From Acidobacteriaceae bacterium (GTDB lineage Bacteria; Acidobacteriota; Terriglobia; Terriglobales; Acidobacteriaceae): a stretch of DNA of 34,335 nucleotides. Position numbers and translations under genes: made by a program. Below, piece after piece: positions 17,401 to 24,417 of this stretch. A model generated the notes under the pieces. That model made no database searches. It was not told where the DNA came from and saw nothing but the letters and a program-made list of their open reading frames with translations. Within the stretch, counting starts at the first letter, position 1; every line of letters starts with the position of its first letter. The stretch lies in the NCBI GenBank assembly GCA_003166855.1, contig PMUM01000128.1, positions 494 through 34,828 of the forward strand, given 5' to 3'.

Positions 17401-17436
17401 AAGGGCACGGCGCCAAGCCGTGCCCTTCATTTTTTG
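17401..17436 (+). terminator. Strong hairpin with T-run, oriented on the plus strand
   Basis: AAGGGCACGGC (17401-17411) and GCCGTGCCCTT (17417-17427) make a perfect 11-bp stem with a 5-nt loop, followed by CA and six T. It has the form of a rho-independent terminator on the plus strand. Both flanking genes (galT and GH2) are on the minus strand, so it either ends an unannotated plus-strand RNA or is a dispersed hairpin of the GGGCACGGC type. Confidence 0.6.
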
Positions 17437-17479
17437 GAATTCGCTTCTTTGAACCCATGCGTCTAGCTGCGACTTCCAC

Positions 17480-18520
17480 CTACCCAACGGAAACCGGCGC
17501 AGGCTCTTCCACGTTCGCCTCACGCAGGAATTTCGCCGCTTCTTCCGGCGGGGTCGGATTGATATAGAAGCCTGTCCCCCATTCGAATCCAGCGGTCTTG
17601 GTCAACTTGGGCATGAACTCAATGTGCCAGTGATAGTGATCGTTCGTCGGATCCTGCACCGGCGAAGTATGGATCACTAGATTGTAGGGCGGGTTGTCGA
17701 GCACCCGGTCAGCGCGGCTGAGCAGATCCTTCATCGCCCGAGCCAGGTTCTCGAACATGTGCGACGACGAGTTCTCGAATGCCGACTCATGCTGCTTGGG
17801 CAGAATCCACGTCTCGAAGGGAAAGCGTGGAGCATACGGCGCGAGCGTCAGAAAATTTTCGTTCTCGGCCACCACGCGCGTACCGCTGTCCATCTCCTGG
17901 CGAATGATGTCGCAGAACACGCAGCGTTCCTTGTATAGGAAATACTGCTTCGCTCCCTCGAGTTCCTGCACGACGTTAATGGGAAGAATGGGCAGCGCAA
18001 TAAGCTGTGAGTGCGCGTGCTCCAGCGACGCGCCGGCGGCCTCTCCGTGATTCTTGAAGATCAGGATGTACTTGAACCGGCGATCTTTTTTCAAATCAAG
18101 GATGCGGTCGCGGAAGGTCCACAGAACATCTTCGATTCTCTTGGGAGGCAGGGTCGCGAGGCTCGCCGTATGGTCTGGCGTCTCAATGATGACTTCATGC
18201 GCCCCGATCCCGTTCATGCGGTCGAACATGCCCTCGGCCTGGCGGTTCAGCGTGCCTTCGATGCCCAAGGCTGGAAATTTGTTGGGGACCACGCGAACGG
18301 TCCATCCTGAAGTATCCCGTTGCGGAGCCGGGCCGCCGTTCGGGTTGGGACGGTACGCTTGAATCTCAGGAGGGGTCTTGCTTTCGTTCCCATAGCAGAA
18401 GGGACAGAATCCCCCCTTGATCTTCATATTCTCGCGGACAAAATCGGTTGGGCGTTTCGCCCGGTCCGTCGAAATAATCACCCAGCGACCAACAATCGGA
18501 TCTTTTCTTAGCTCAGGCAA
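17480..18520 (-). CDS. galT: Galactose-1-phosphate uridylyltransferase
   Basis: Second enzyme of the Leloir pathway, exchanging UMP between UDP-glucose and galactose-1-phosphate. The 346-residue protein shows the catalytic HIT-type motif H168-A-H170-S-Q172 in LEHAHSQLIAL, with CPFC (39-42) and CVFC (200-203) that may bind zinc, and a C-terminal NDHYHWHIEFMPK block. The start is a TTG at 18518-18520, with AGGA 8 nt upstream; no ATG fits as well. The middle motif is HAHSQ rather than the E. coli HPHGQ, as in many non-enteric relatives. It lies 41 bp downstream of yraN. No galK or galE is in the window. Confidence 0.92.
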   Translation of the reverse strand: MPELRKDPIVGRWVIISTDRAKRPTDFVRENMKIKGGFCPFCYGNESKTPPEIQAYRPNPNGGPAPQRDTSGWTVRVVPNKFPALGIEGTLNRQAEGMFDRMNGIGAHEVIIETPDHTASLATLPPKRIEDVLWTFRDRILDLKKDRRFKYILIFKNHGEAAGASLEHAHSQLIALPILPINVVQELEGAKQYFLYKERCVFCDIIRQEMDSGTRVVAENENFLTLAPYAPRFPFETWILPKQHESAFENSSSHMFENLARAMKDLLSRADRVLDNPPYNLVIHTSPVQDPTNDHYHWHIEFMPKLTKTAGFEWGTGFYINPTPPEEAAKFLREANVEEPAPVSVG

Positions 18521-18561
18521 TTACTGAATCCTTTCAGCGGGGTCGCTGCAAACTTGATATC

Positions 18562-19011
18562 TTACGCCGTCAAGGAAGCGTTGCGAAACACTTCGATCTG
18601 CGGGCTGGAACCAAGGTTTGCATAGTATACGCTTACAATATCGAATCTCCACTGGCACGTTGGTGGCAGCCGCCTCAGGTATTCCCGTGCCACCTGGGCG
18701 ACCTCGCGCCGTTTGTGCCGGTCCACGGCCGCCTCGGCGGTCTTCACGTCGCGCGACGTCCGCGTCTTAACTTCAATGAAACAAAGAACATCCGCGTCCC
18801 AGCCGATCAGGTCGATTTCCCCTCGGCAGCGCGGCGAACGAAAATTGCGTGCCACCATCACATAACCCAGCTTCCTCAGGTAGAAGAACGCATCTTCTTC
18901 CCCGTGCGATCCGGTGCGCTGATGCTGAGGCCGCGGGTCTGCCCGCAAAGTCCGGTGCGCAACCCAGTCCAGGCTATGAATGATCGATTGCGTGAGAACG
19001 GCGGGAAGCAT
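18562..19011 (-). CDS. yraN: YraN / UPF0102 nuclease-like protein
   Basis: UPF0102 family, predicted to have a restriction-endonuclease-like fold. The 149-residue protein has the family core TGSHGEEDAFFYLRKLGY, NFRSPRCRGEIDLIGWD and FIEVKTRTS, with the E-x-D...E-V-K catalytic pattern. The last part, HKRREVAQVAREYLRR then WRFDIVSVY, is also typical. An N-terminal segment of about 30 residues precedes the usual start, so translation could begin further in; the ATG at 19011 is the only ATG in that segment. It precedes galT by 41 bp. Function in the cell is uncertain, and its presence with sugar genes may be only positional. Confidence 0.88.
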   Translation of the reverse strand: MLPAVLTQSIIHSLDWVAHRTLRADPRPQHQRTGSHGEEDAFFYLRKLGYVMVARNFRSPRCRGEIDLIGWDADVLCFIEVKTRTSRDVKTAEAAVDRHKRREVAQVAREYLRRLPPTCQWRFDIVSVYYANLGSSPQIEVFRNASLTA

Positions 19012-19025
19012 GGGAGATCAACTTC

Positions 19026-19031
19026 AATCTA
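19026..19031 (-). promoter_or_regulatory. Possible -10 of the yraN-galT unit
   Basis: On the minus strand this reads TAGATT, 4 of 6 to TATAAT. Transcription would start near 19019. The -35 region would be covered by the CRP-type site, as in class II activation. The resulting leader is only about 8 nt, which weakens this call unless yraN translation starts further in. Confidence 0.35.
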
Positions 19032-19048
19032 CTGAAGAAGACTCTCCC

Positions 19049-19072
19049 GATATGTGATCCGCCTCACATATC
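19049..19072. promoter_or_regulatory. Perfect CRP-type binding site
   Basis: GATATGTGA and TCACATATC are exact 9-bp inverted arms separated by TCCGCC. The core is TGTGA-N6-TCACA, the classic recognition sequence of the CRP/CAP branch of the CRP-FNR family. The centre (19060.5) is 49.5 bp before the yraN start codon and about 41.5 bp from the inferred transcription start. A CRP-like activator is expected elsewhere in the genome; none is encoded here. Confidence 0.7.
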
Positions 19073-19449
19073 CACAAAATTGACGTTGAGTATTTCCCAG
19101 ACGGGGAAACGCCAGACTTGGCGACTTGTCACCCGCAATCTGCGGTCCGCCAATAAAAACAAGCCCGCGGACAAAGCCACGAGCCCGGTCGCTATCCTCC
19201 CCCCAAAGAAGGCAGCAACAAAAATTCCGTCTTTCGAGGCCACACACAGCAGCCTCTCGCGGGTACTCTCGCCGACAGTCGGCCAGGCGTCAATTCACGC
19301 CTGCTGCAAACCTAGTTCACGCGCTAAGTCCAGTTTTTCCAGGACAATGCAACGACCTCTCACCCGGACGAAGGTGGTGGTGGCATGGCACGAAGCGGCG
19401 ATTCTTCGGTGAGAGCGGCGATGCTAGACTTCCCCAGAGCCAGAAGCGC

Positions 19450-20991
19450 ATGCAACCAGCCCGACGATCGCGCGCGTTAATTCGTTTTGGAGTGTTCGAG
19501 GCCGACGTGTATTCGGGCGAGCTTCGCAAGGGCGGCGTCAAGGTCAAGATTCAGGATCTTCCCTTTCGCGCGCTTAGGCTGCTGCTCAGTCACCCTCACG
19601 AAGTCCTCAGCCGTGACCAGTTCCGCCAGGCACTCTGGCCCGAAGGCGTGTTTGTCGACTTCGATCACGGCATCAGCAGCGCCATCAACCGCCTTCGGGA
19701 TGCTTTAGGGGATTCCGCCGACAATCCCGTTTTCATCGAGACCGTCGAGCGCCGCGGCTACCGCTGGATCGCGCCCACCCACGTCCCGGCACCGCTGCCG
19801 GCTCCGCCAGGCCCGGTATTGGTCAAGGCTGCTCCCGACGCTGCGGCCGCGAAGCCGATTGCGGCGCCGTCGAAGGGATGGAGGTGGTCGCTGGCCTTTC
19901 CCGCCGCTGCCCTTCTTCTGGCTGTCTGGAGTTTTTGGCCCGCTCACCGCTCGGCTAGAGCAGGAACTTCGAATAGCCCAGCTGTTGACCTGCGTACTTC
20001 AGATGCGGCCCATCATTCCTCTAACGCCGAGGCGGAGCAGTTCTATCTGAAAGGGCGCTTCTATTGGGAAAAGCGCACCCCCGATGGGTTGAACAAAGCG
20101 CTGGACTACTTCACCCAGGCCATAGTCCATGATCCCAATTACTCTCCGGCTTACGTGGGCCTTGCCGATTGTTACAACCTGCTGCGCGAGTACACCGTGA
20201 TGCCGGCCAGCGACGCCTACCCGCGCGCCCTGGCAGCGGCGAAACGGGCTGTGGAACTCGACGATCAGTCTTCCGAGGCGCATGCCTCGCTGGCTTTCGC
20301 CCTTTTCTACGGTACGTGGGACGCCGCCGGAGCCCAGCGCGAATTCCGCCGCGCCCTCGACCTGAATCCCAACAACGCGGTCGCGCACCACTGGTATGCC
20401 ACTTATCTCGCAACCATCGGCCGCCAGGCGGAGGCCGTGGCCGAGATTGAGCGCGCACAAACGCTGGATCCGGCATCGAAATCAGTTCTGGCTGATAAGG
20501 GAAGTCTGCTCTGCGCGGTTGGACGCCGCGAGGAGGGCACCGCACTCCTGAAACAACTCGAAGCCACGGAACCCGATTTCGTCTCTCCCCACCGTTACTT
20601 GAAGAGCGCCTTCCTTGAGAGCGGTGACTATTCCCACTATTTGCAGGAGTGGAAGACGGAAGCTGTTCTGATGCGAGACAACTCGAGTCTCAAACTCGCG
20701 GACGCTGCCTCGAAAGGCTTCGCAGCGGCAGGCGCCCCTGGCATGCTACGCAATACGCTGGCGTTGCAGAAGAAACTCTACGAGAGCGGACTGCAGTCGC
20801 CCTACTTCGTGGCCGAGACGGACTCACTCTTGGGGAACAAACAGGAAGCTCTGCAGTACCTGAAGGTCGCTTACGATAAGCACGACGATTCCATGGTGCG
20901 ACTGGAATCCGATCCCGCATTCTCCAACCTGACCCACGAGCCAGCCTACCGGGATCTGGTCGCGAAGCTGGGATTTCCCACCAGAAACTAA
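19450..20991 (+). CDS. Membrane-anchored winged-helix (OmpR/CadC-type) regulator with TPR domain
   Basis: Start placed at ATG 19450, where the DNA-binding domain begins (MQPARRSRALIRFGVFEADVYSGEL); the frame runs further upstream but that text looks non-coding. Residues about 10-108 are a Trans_reg_C winged helix, with LRLLLSHPHEVLSRDQFRQALWPEG, INRLRDALGDSADNPVFIETV and RRGYRW. A proline/alanine linker leads to one membrane segment near 145-163. The outer part (about 185-513) is TPR-like, with repeats such as AEAEQFYLKGRFYWEKR, LNKALDYFTQAIVHDPNYSPAYVGLADCY and FRRALDLNPNNAVAHHWYATYL. This is a CadC-like one-component sensor layout common in acidobacteria. Signal and targets are unknown. Confidence 0.85.
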   Translation: MQPARRSRALIRFGVFEADVYSGELRKGGVKVKIQDLPFRALRLLLSHPHEVLSRDQFRQALWPEGVFVDFDHGISSAINRLRDALGDSADNPVFIETVERRGYRWIAPTHVPAPLPAPPGPVLVKAAPDAAAAKPIAAPSKGWRWSLAFPAAALLLAVWSFWPAHRSARAGTSNSPAVDLRTSDAAHHSSNAEAEQFYLKGRFYWEKRTPDGLNKALDYFTQAIVHDPNYSPAYVGLADCYNLLREYTVMPASDAYPRALAAAKRAVELDDQSSEAHASLAFALFYGTWDAAGAQREFRRALDLNPNNAVAHHWYATYLATIGRQAEAVAEIERAQTLDPASKSVLADKGSLLCAVGRREEGTALLKQLEATEPDFVSPHRYLKSAFLESGDYSHYLQEWKTEAVLMRDNSSLKLADAASKGFAAAGAPGMLRNTLALQKKLYESGLQSPYFVAETDSLLGNKQEALQYLKVAYDKHDDSMVRLESDPAFSNLTHEPAYRDLVAKLGFPTRN

Positions 20992-20995
20992 TTCA

Positions 20996-21069
20996 CCACG
21001 GAGACACAGAGTCGGGAGAAAAACATTTCTTGATTCGTTTTTCTCGGTGTCTCTGTGCCTCCGTAGTGG
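20996..21069. repeat. Imperfect inverted repeat after the winged-helix/TPR gene
   Basis: The left arm contains CACCACGGAGACACAGAG and continues to GGGAGAAAAA; the right arm (21038-21069) is its near reverse complement, ending in CTCTGTGCCTCCGTAGTGG. Arms are about 30 nt around a loop of about 14 nt. It shares its CCAC-GGAG-CACAGAG core with the element at 14621-14688. The position between convergent genes would allow it to serve as a bidirectional terminator. Confidence 0.75.
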
Positions 21070-21096
21070 AGGTCTACTGGTCAGTTATCCAGTCAG

Positions 21097-22476
21097 TTAC
21101 GCGCCTTTGCCAACCGTGGCAATGCACTCTTCGAGCACATCCACCGCGACGTCGGCCTCTTCCTTGGTGACCACCAGCGGCGGGCAGATCCGGACCGTGC
21201 TCGGCCCGCAGCCCAGGAACAGCACGCCGTGCTCGAACGCCATTTCCACAATGCGGTCGCGGTCGGTGTTGGCGTATTCTTTCGTGACCTTGTCCTTCAC
21301 AATGTCGACGCCGATCATCAGTCCGCGGCCACGCACATCGCCCACCAACTTCAGCTTCTTCGGCCAGTCGGCCATGCGCTTCATCATGTGATTGCCCACG
21401 CTGGCCGAGTTCTCGAGCAGGTGTTCCTTCTCGATCACATCGAGCGTAGCCAGAGCCGCCGCGATCGCCACAGGATTACCCCCGAAAGTCGAAGCGTGCG
21501 AACCGGGAACCCAGTCCATCACTTCCGCGCGCGTCATCGTAACGCCCAGCGGCATGCCCGACGCAATGCCCTTCGCCATGCAGACCATATCCGGCTCAAC
21601 ACCCGTGTGCTCGACGGCGAACCACTTGCCTGTGCGGCCAATGCCGCTCTGCACTTCGTCGACGACCAGCATGATGCCGTGACGGTCGCAGATGCGCCGC
21701 AGTTCCTGCATAAAGATCGTCGGCGCCACGACGTATCCGCCCTCGCCCTGCACGGGTTCGACGAAGATCGCGGCCACTTCTTCAGGGGCAAGCGTGGTCT
21801 TGAACAACTTCTCTTCAATGAAGCGCGCACAACCGAGCGCAAAGTTGTCCGGATCCTGCGTGCCGCCCACGCAGCCGCGATACACGTCGGGATAACGCAC
21901 ATGCGTCACCCCGGGGACGAGCGGAGCAAACCGCCGCCGCTGTTGCGGCTTCGACGCCGTCAGCGACAACGCACCCATCGTCCGCCCGTGAAATGCCCCA
22001 AAGAAAGCGATCACGTTCTGCCGCTTGGTGTGGTAGCGCGCCAGTTTCAGCGCGCACTCAATCGCCTCCGCTCCGGAGTTGCCGTAGTAAATACGGTGCG
22101 GGCCGGGCATGGGCGCAATCTTCGACAGCCGCGCCGCCAGTGTCACCATGCTCTCGTAGTAGAAATCGGTGCCCGACATGTGGATCAGTTCGCCCGCCTG
22201 CTGCTGAATGGCGGCAACCACCTCGGGATGGCAGTGGCCGGTCGAGGTCACGGCAATGCCGGCCGAGAAATCAAAAAACTCGTTGCCGTCGACATCGGTC
22301 ACCACGATGCCGCGGCCGCTCTTGGCCACCAGCGGGTACGAACGGGTGTAGGACGGCGAAATATATTTCTGGTCGCCCTCGAGCACGCGCTTGGCATTGG
22401 GCCCGGGCAGGGCGGTTTTGATCTTGGGACCGATCGTCGAAGAAACGTCAGTGGCGGTCATGGTCTTCGTGGTCAT
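21097..22476 (-). CDS. Class III aminotransferase (4-aminobutyrate/acetylornithine-type)
   Basis: Start at ATG 22476, with GGAGG 5 nt upstream, rather than the TTG six codons earlier. The 459-residue PLP enzyme has the fold-type I signatures DVDGNEFFDFSAGIAVTSTGHCHPEVV, YYGNSGAEAIECALKLAR, FFGAFHGRTMGALSLTASK, LVVDEVQSGIGRTGKWFAVEH, and the PLP lysine in DMVCMAKGIASGMPLG. The later text STFGGNPVAIAAALATLDVIE fits the GABA aminotransferase group. Substrate (4-aminobutyrate, ornithine or another omega-amino acid) cannot be fixed from sequence alone. It stands alone on the minus strand, with no succinate-semialdehyde dehydrogenase next to it. Confidence 0.88.
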   Translation of the reverse strand: MTTKTMTATDVSSTIGPKIKTALPGPNAKRVLEGDQKYISPSYTRSYPLVAKSGRGIVVTDVDGNEFFDFSAGIAVTSTGHCHPEVVAAIQQQAGELIHMSGTDFYYESMVTLAARLSKIAPMPGPHRIYYGNSGAEAIECALKLARYHTKRQNVIAFFGAFHGRTMGALSLTASKPQQRRRFAPLVPGVTHVRYPDVYRGCVGGTQDPDNFALGCARFIEEKLFKTTLAPEEVAAIFVEPVQGEGGYVVAPTIFMQELRRICDRHGIMLVVDEVQSGIGRTGKWFAVEHTGVEPDMVCMAKGIASGMPLGVTMTRAEVMDWVPGSHASTFGGNPVAIAAALATLDVIEKEHLLENSASVGNHMMKRMADWPKKLKLVGDVRGRGLMIGVDIVKDKVTKEYANTDRDRIVEMAFEHGVLFLGCGPSTVRICPPLVVTKEEADVAVDVLEECIATVGKGA

Positions 22477-22693
22477 GGAATCCTCCGTTAGCAACCGTCA
22501 GTAGTCAGTTGCCCGTTGTGGGGAAAGGCAGCCTCGAAGCGCGGGAATCCTGGTTCGGACACACGCGGTCGAAGCGAATCAGAGGCAGAGGATTGAGAAG
22601 TTAGTCACTACCGAAGAGGCTGGGACGCAAACGTGACGGCAAATTCGCCCGATAACGCCGCGGACACACTAGGCAGTGCAGCCAGCACTCGGG

Positions 22694-22707
22694 CAAATTC
22701 GAATTTG
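22694..22707. promoter_or_regulatory. Perfect 14-bp palindrome upstream of the aminotransferase
   Basis: CAAATTCGAATTTG reads the same on both strands. GGCAAATTCG also occurs at 22639-22648, a direct copy of its left half with flanking bases. It lies about 45 bp downstream of a minus-strand TATAAT (22749-22754), so a repressor site for the aminotransferase transcript is possible. Confidence 0.35.
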
Positions 22708-22804
22708 GATTCTTCTGCAGCATCGCAAACCGTCGACATCACTAAGTCATTATAGCTGGAACGTCTGAACGGCGGAACCCCCTTTGGTAACAAGAGTGTA
22801 GGGA

Positions 22805-22841
22805 CAGCCGCCTTCGGCTGGTCCGTCGAGCGAAGCTCGAC
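22805..22841. repeat. Two adjacent GC-rich hairpins
   Basis: CAGCCG-CCTT-CGGCTG (22805-22820) and GTCGAGC-GAA-GCTCGAC (22825-22841) are both perfect stems. The preceding GTAGGGACAGCCGCC resembles a dispersed intergenic element I recall from acidobacterial genomes. No T-run follows. Confidence 0.55.
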
Positions 22842-23018
22842 CGCCTCACGCCCCGGCTATTCACCGCGGTCGGACCCCTCGCCAATGTTGCAGATTTCTT
22901 CATCTTGCCAAGAAGTTTTTCCGTGAATACCATTTAGCGCCCGGTTCATCGAGGCGGATGGCGCAGTTTATCAGCCGCTCTACGAAGAATCTCCCCCCGC
23001 ACCACCCAAGGAGAAGAT

Positions 23019-24296
23019 ATGTGCGTTCGGATATTTGCTCTCAGAAAAGCTCTCCTGATCCTGACTGTTGTTGCGCTCAGCTGTGTTGCGAACGCGCAAA
23101 CGATGAACACGATTTATACCTTCTCTGAAACCACCAGCTTCTGGCCCCAAGGCGCTCTGCTCGAAGACGGATCGGGAAATCTGTACGGCACCACCCGCGG
23201 CGGCGGAGCCTACGGAGTGGGAACAGTAATGGAATTGTCCCCACCGGCGGTCTCCGGCGGCGCCTGGACACTGACCACGCTCTATAGCTTCGTTCCCTAC
23301 GGAACCGGCGGATACGTACCGATTTCCGATCTCGTCAAGGATCAGGCGGGGGCCTTTTACGGAACCACCAATTTAGGCGGCGATCCCATCTGCAATTGCG
23401 GCGTGGTCTACAAGCTGATTCCGCCCACAGTGAAAGGCGGCACGTGGACTCAGAAGCAACTCTATGCCTTCACCGGAGGTTCAGACGGACGCCTTCCCGC
23501 GACGGCCGCACTTGCTCTCACCACCGCGGGAACGCTCTACGGCGTGACGATGCGCGGCGGAACTTGGGACAGCGGCGTGCTCTACCAGCTTACGACCAAG
23601 AACGGCACCTCTTATGCCGAAAGCGTCCTGTACACCTTCGGCGACCTCGCTGACGGCAGCACGCCTAGTGGGCCGGTCATGCTGGACTCCACCGGAAACC
23701 TGTATGGCGTCACGTCTTTCGGCGGCGCGTACGACCAGGGCACGCTGTACAAGTTCGTCCCACCCACCAGCACCACGTTGGGAGTTGAGTCGATCCTGTA
23801 TTCGTTCGGCGCCTCTACCACAACCGGAAGTTATCCCAACGGTAGTCTGCTTTTCGATGCGGGCGGAGACATCTACGGCGTCACCAACGGCGGAGGCGAC
23901 ACCGCCGGCGATGGAGTGGTGTACATGCTCGCTCCCACCAAAACCAGTTATACCGAAAGCATCATTTACGCGTTCAGCACGAGCTACGGCACAAATCCTG
24001 TGGGCGGCCTCACCTGGAACCACAAAACAAATCAGCTCTACGGCACCACCAGCAGCAAGAACATGCATCCCGCAGGCGACGGAACCGTATTCAAGCTATC
24101 GCCTCCAGCAGTGAAGGGCGGAGCGTGGACGGAAACGACTCTCTACCAGTTCACCTACCGCGTAAACGGCGGCTACCCAACCGGCGCCTTAACTCTGGAC
24201 ACCAAGACTGGGGACCTCTACGGCACCGCCATCAACGGGGGTATCGAAGGCTGCGATTTGTTCTGCGGTGTGATCTGGCAAGTCGTAAACCCGTAG
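23019..24296 (+). CDS. Exported GloVer-repeat protein (TIGR03803-type)
   Basis: The 425-residue protein starts at ATG 23019 after AAGGAG and has a signal peptide (MCVRIFALRKALLILTVVALSCVANAQ). The rest is made of about seven copies of a repeat with the form G-x-LYG-T/V-T-x-x-GG...G-T/V-V-Y/F-x-L, for example GNLYGTTRGGGAYGVGTVMEL and GNLYGVTSFGGAYDQGTLYKF, each followed by a YSF or YTF strand. This matches the tandem GloVer repeat family known from Gloeobacter, Verrucomicrobia and Acidobacteria, likely a beta-propeller. No catalytic residues are evident. Two cysteine pairs (CNCG and CDLFCG) may form disulfides. Function unknown; secretion or surface location is inferred. Confidence 0.85.
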   Translation: MCVRIFALRKALLILTVVALSCVANAQTMNTIYTFSETTSFWPQGALLEDGSGNLYGTTRGGGAYGVGTVMELSPPAVSGGAWTLTTLYSFVPYGTGGYVPISDLVKDQAGAFYGTTNLGGDPICNCGVVYKLIPPTVKGGTWTQKQLYAFTGGSDGRLPATAALALTTAGTLYGVTMRGGTWDSGVLYQLTTKNGTSYAESVLYTFGDLADGSTPSGPVMLDSTGNLYGVTSFGGAYDQGTLYKFVPPTSTTLGVESILYSFGASTTTGSYPNGSLLFDAGGDIYGVTNGGGDTAGDGVVYMLAPTKTSYTESIIYAFSTSYGTNPVGGLTWNHKTNQLYGTTSSKNMHPAGDGTVFKLSPPAVKGGAWTETTLYQFTYRVNGGYPTGALTLDTKTGDLYGTAINGGIEGCDLFCGVIWQVVNP

Positions 24297-24359
24297 AAAG
24301 TCCGCAGTAATGGCGGTAAGGATGGAGTGCTGCATCACCGACTTCGGGCTCGAGTTGCT

Positions 24360-24388
24360 TTGACTTCCGCCCTCTTCGGCCTTAGCAT
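24360..24388 (+). promoter_or_regulatory. Possible promoter of the kinase-TPR gene
   Basis: TTGACT (24360-24365) and TAGCAT (24383-24388) are 17 bp apart, 5 of 6 and 4 of 6 to consensus. Transcription would begin near 24395, about 23 nt before the TTG start. Confidence 0.4.
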
Positions 24389-24417
24389 GGCTTGACCCAA
24401 GGGCGGGGCCACTTCCT

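Larger units (their letters stand above)
19012..19449. other. Intergenic region between yraN and the winged-helix/TPR gene
   Basis: About 440 bp separate the divergent starts. Besides the CRP-type site it holds a short dyad CTTCA-N6-TGAAG (19022-19037). Open frames run through 19080-19412 and upstream of 19450 but show no start signal and no family text, so I do not call them genes. Confidence 0.5.
22477..23018. other. Intergenic region between the aminotransferase and the GloVer-repeat gene
   Basis: About 540 bp with no supported gene. A short minus-strand frame (22608-22736) lacks a ribosome binding site and resembles no family. The region holds a 14-bp palindrome, a TATAAT hexamer on the minus strand (complement of 22749-22754) and the two hairpins at 22805-22841. 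Confidence 0.5.

Noticed and set aside
17401-17436. Terminator of galT
   Set aside because: galT is on the minus strand, and no T-run follows the hairpin in that direction.
21229-22491. 420-codon plus-strand frame across the aminotransferase
   Set aside because: Shadow frame, rich in His and Arg, antisense to a well-supported gene.
22608-22793. Small minus-strand gene of 61 codons
   Set aside because: No ribosome binding site, no family resemblance, and the palindrome and hairpins suggest regulatory DNA.
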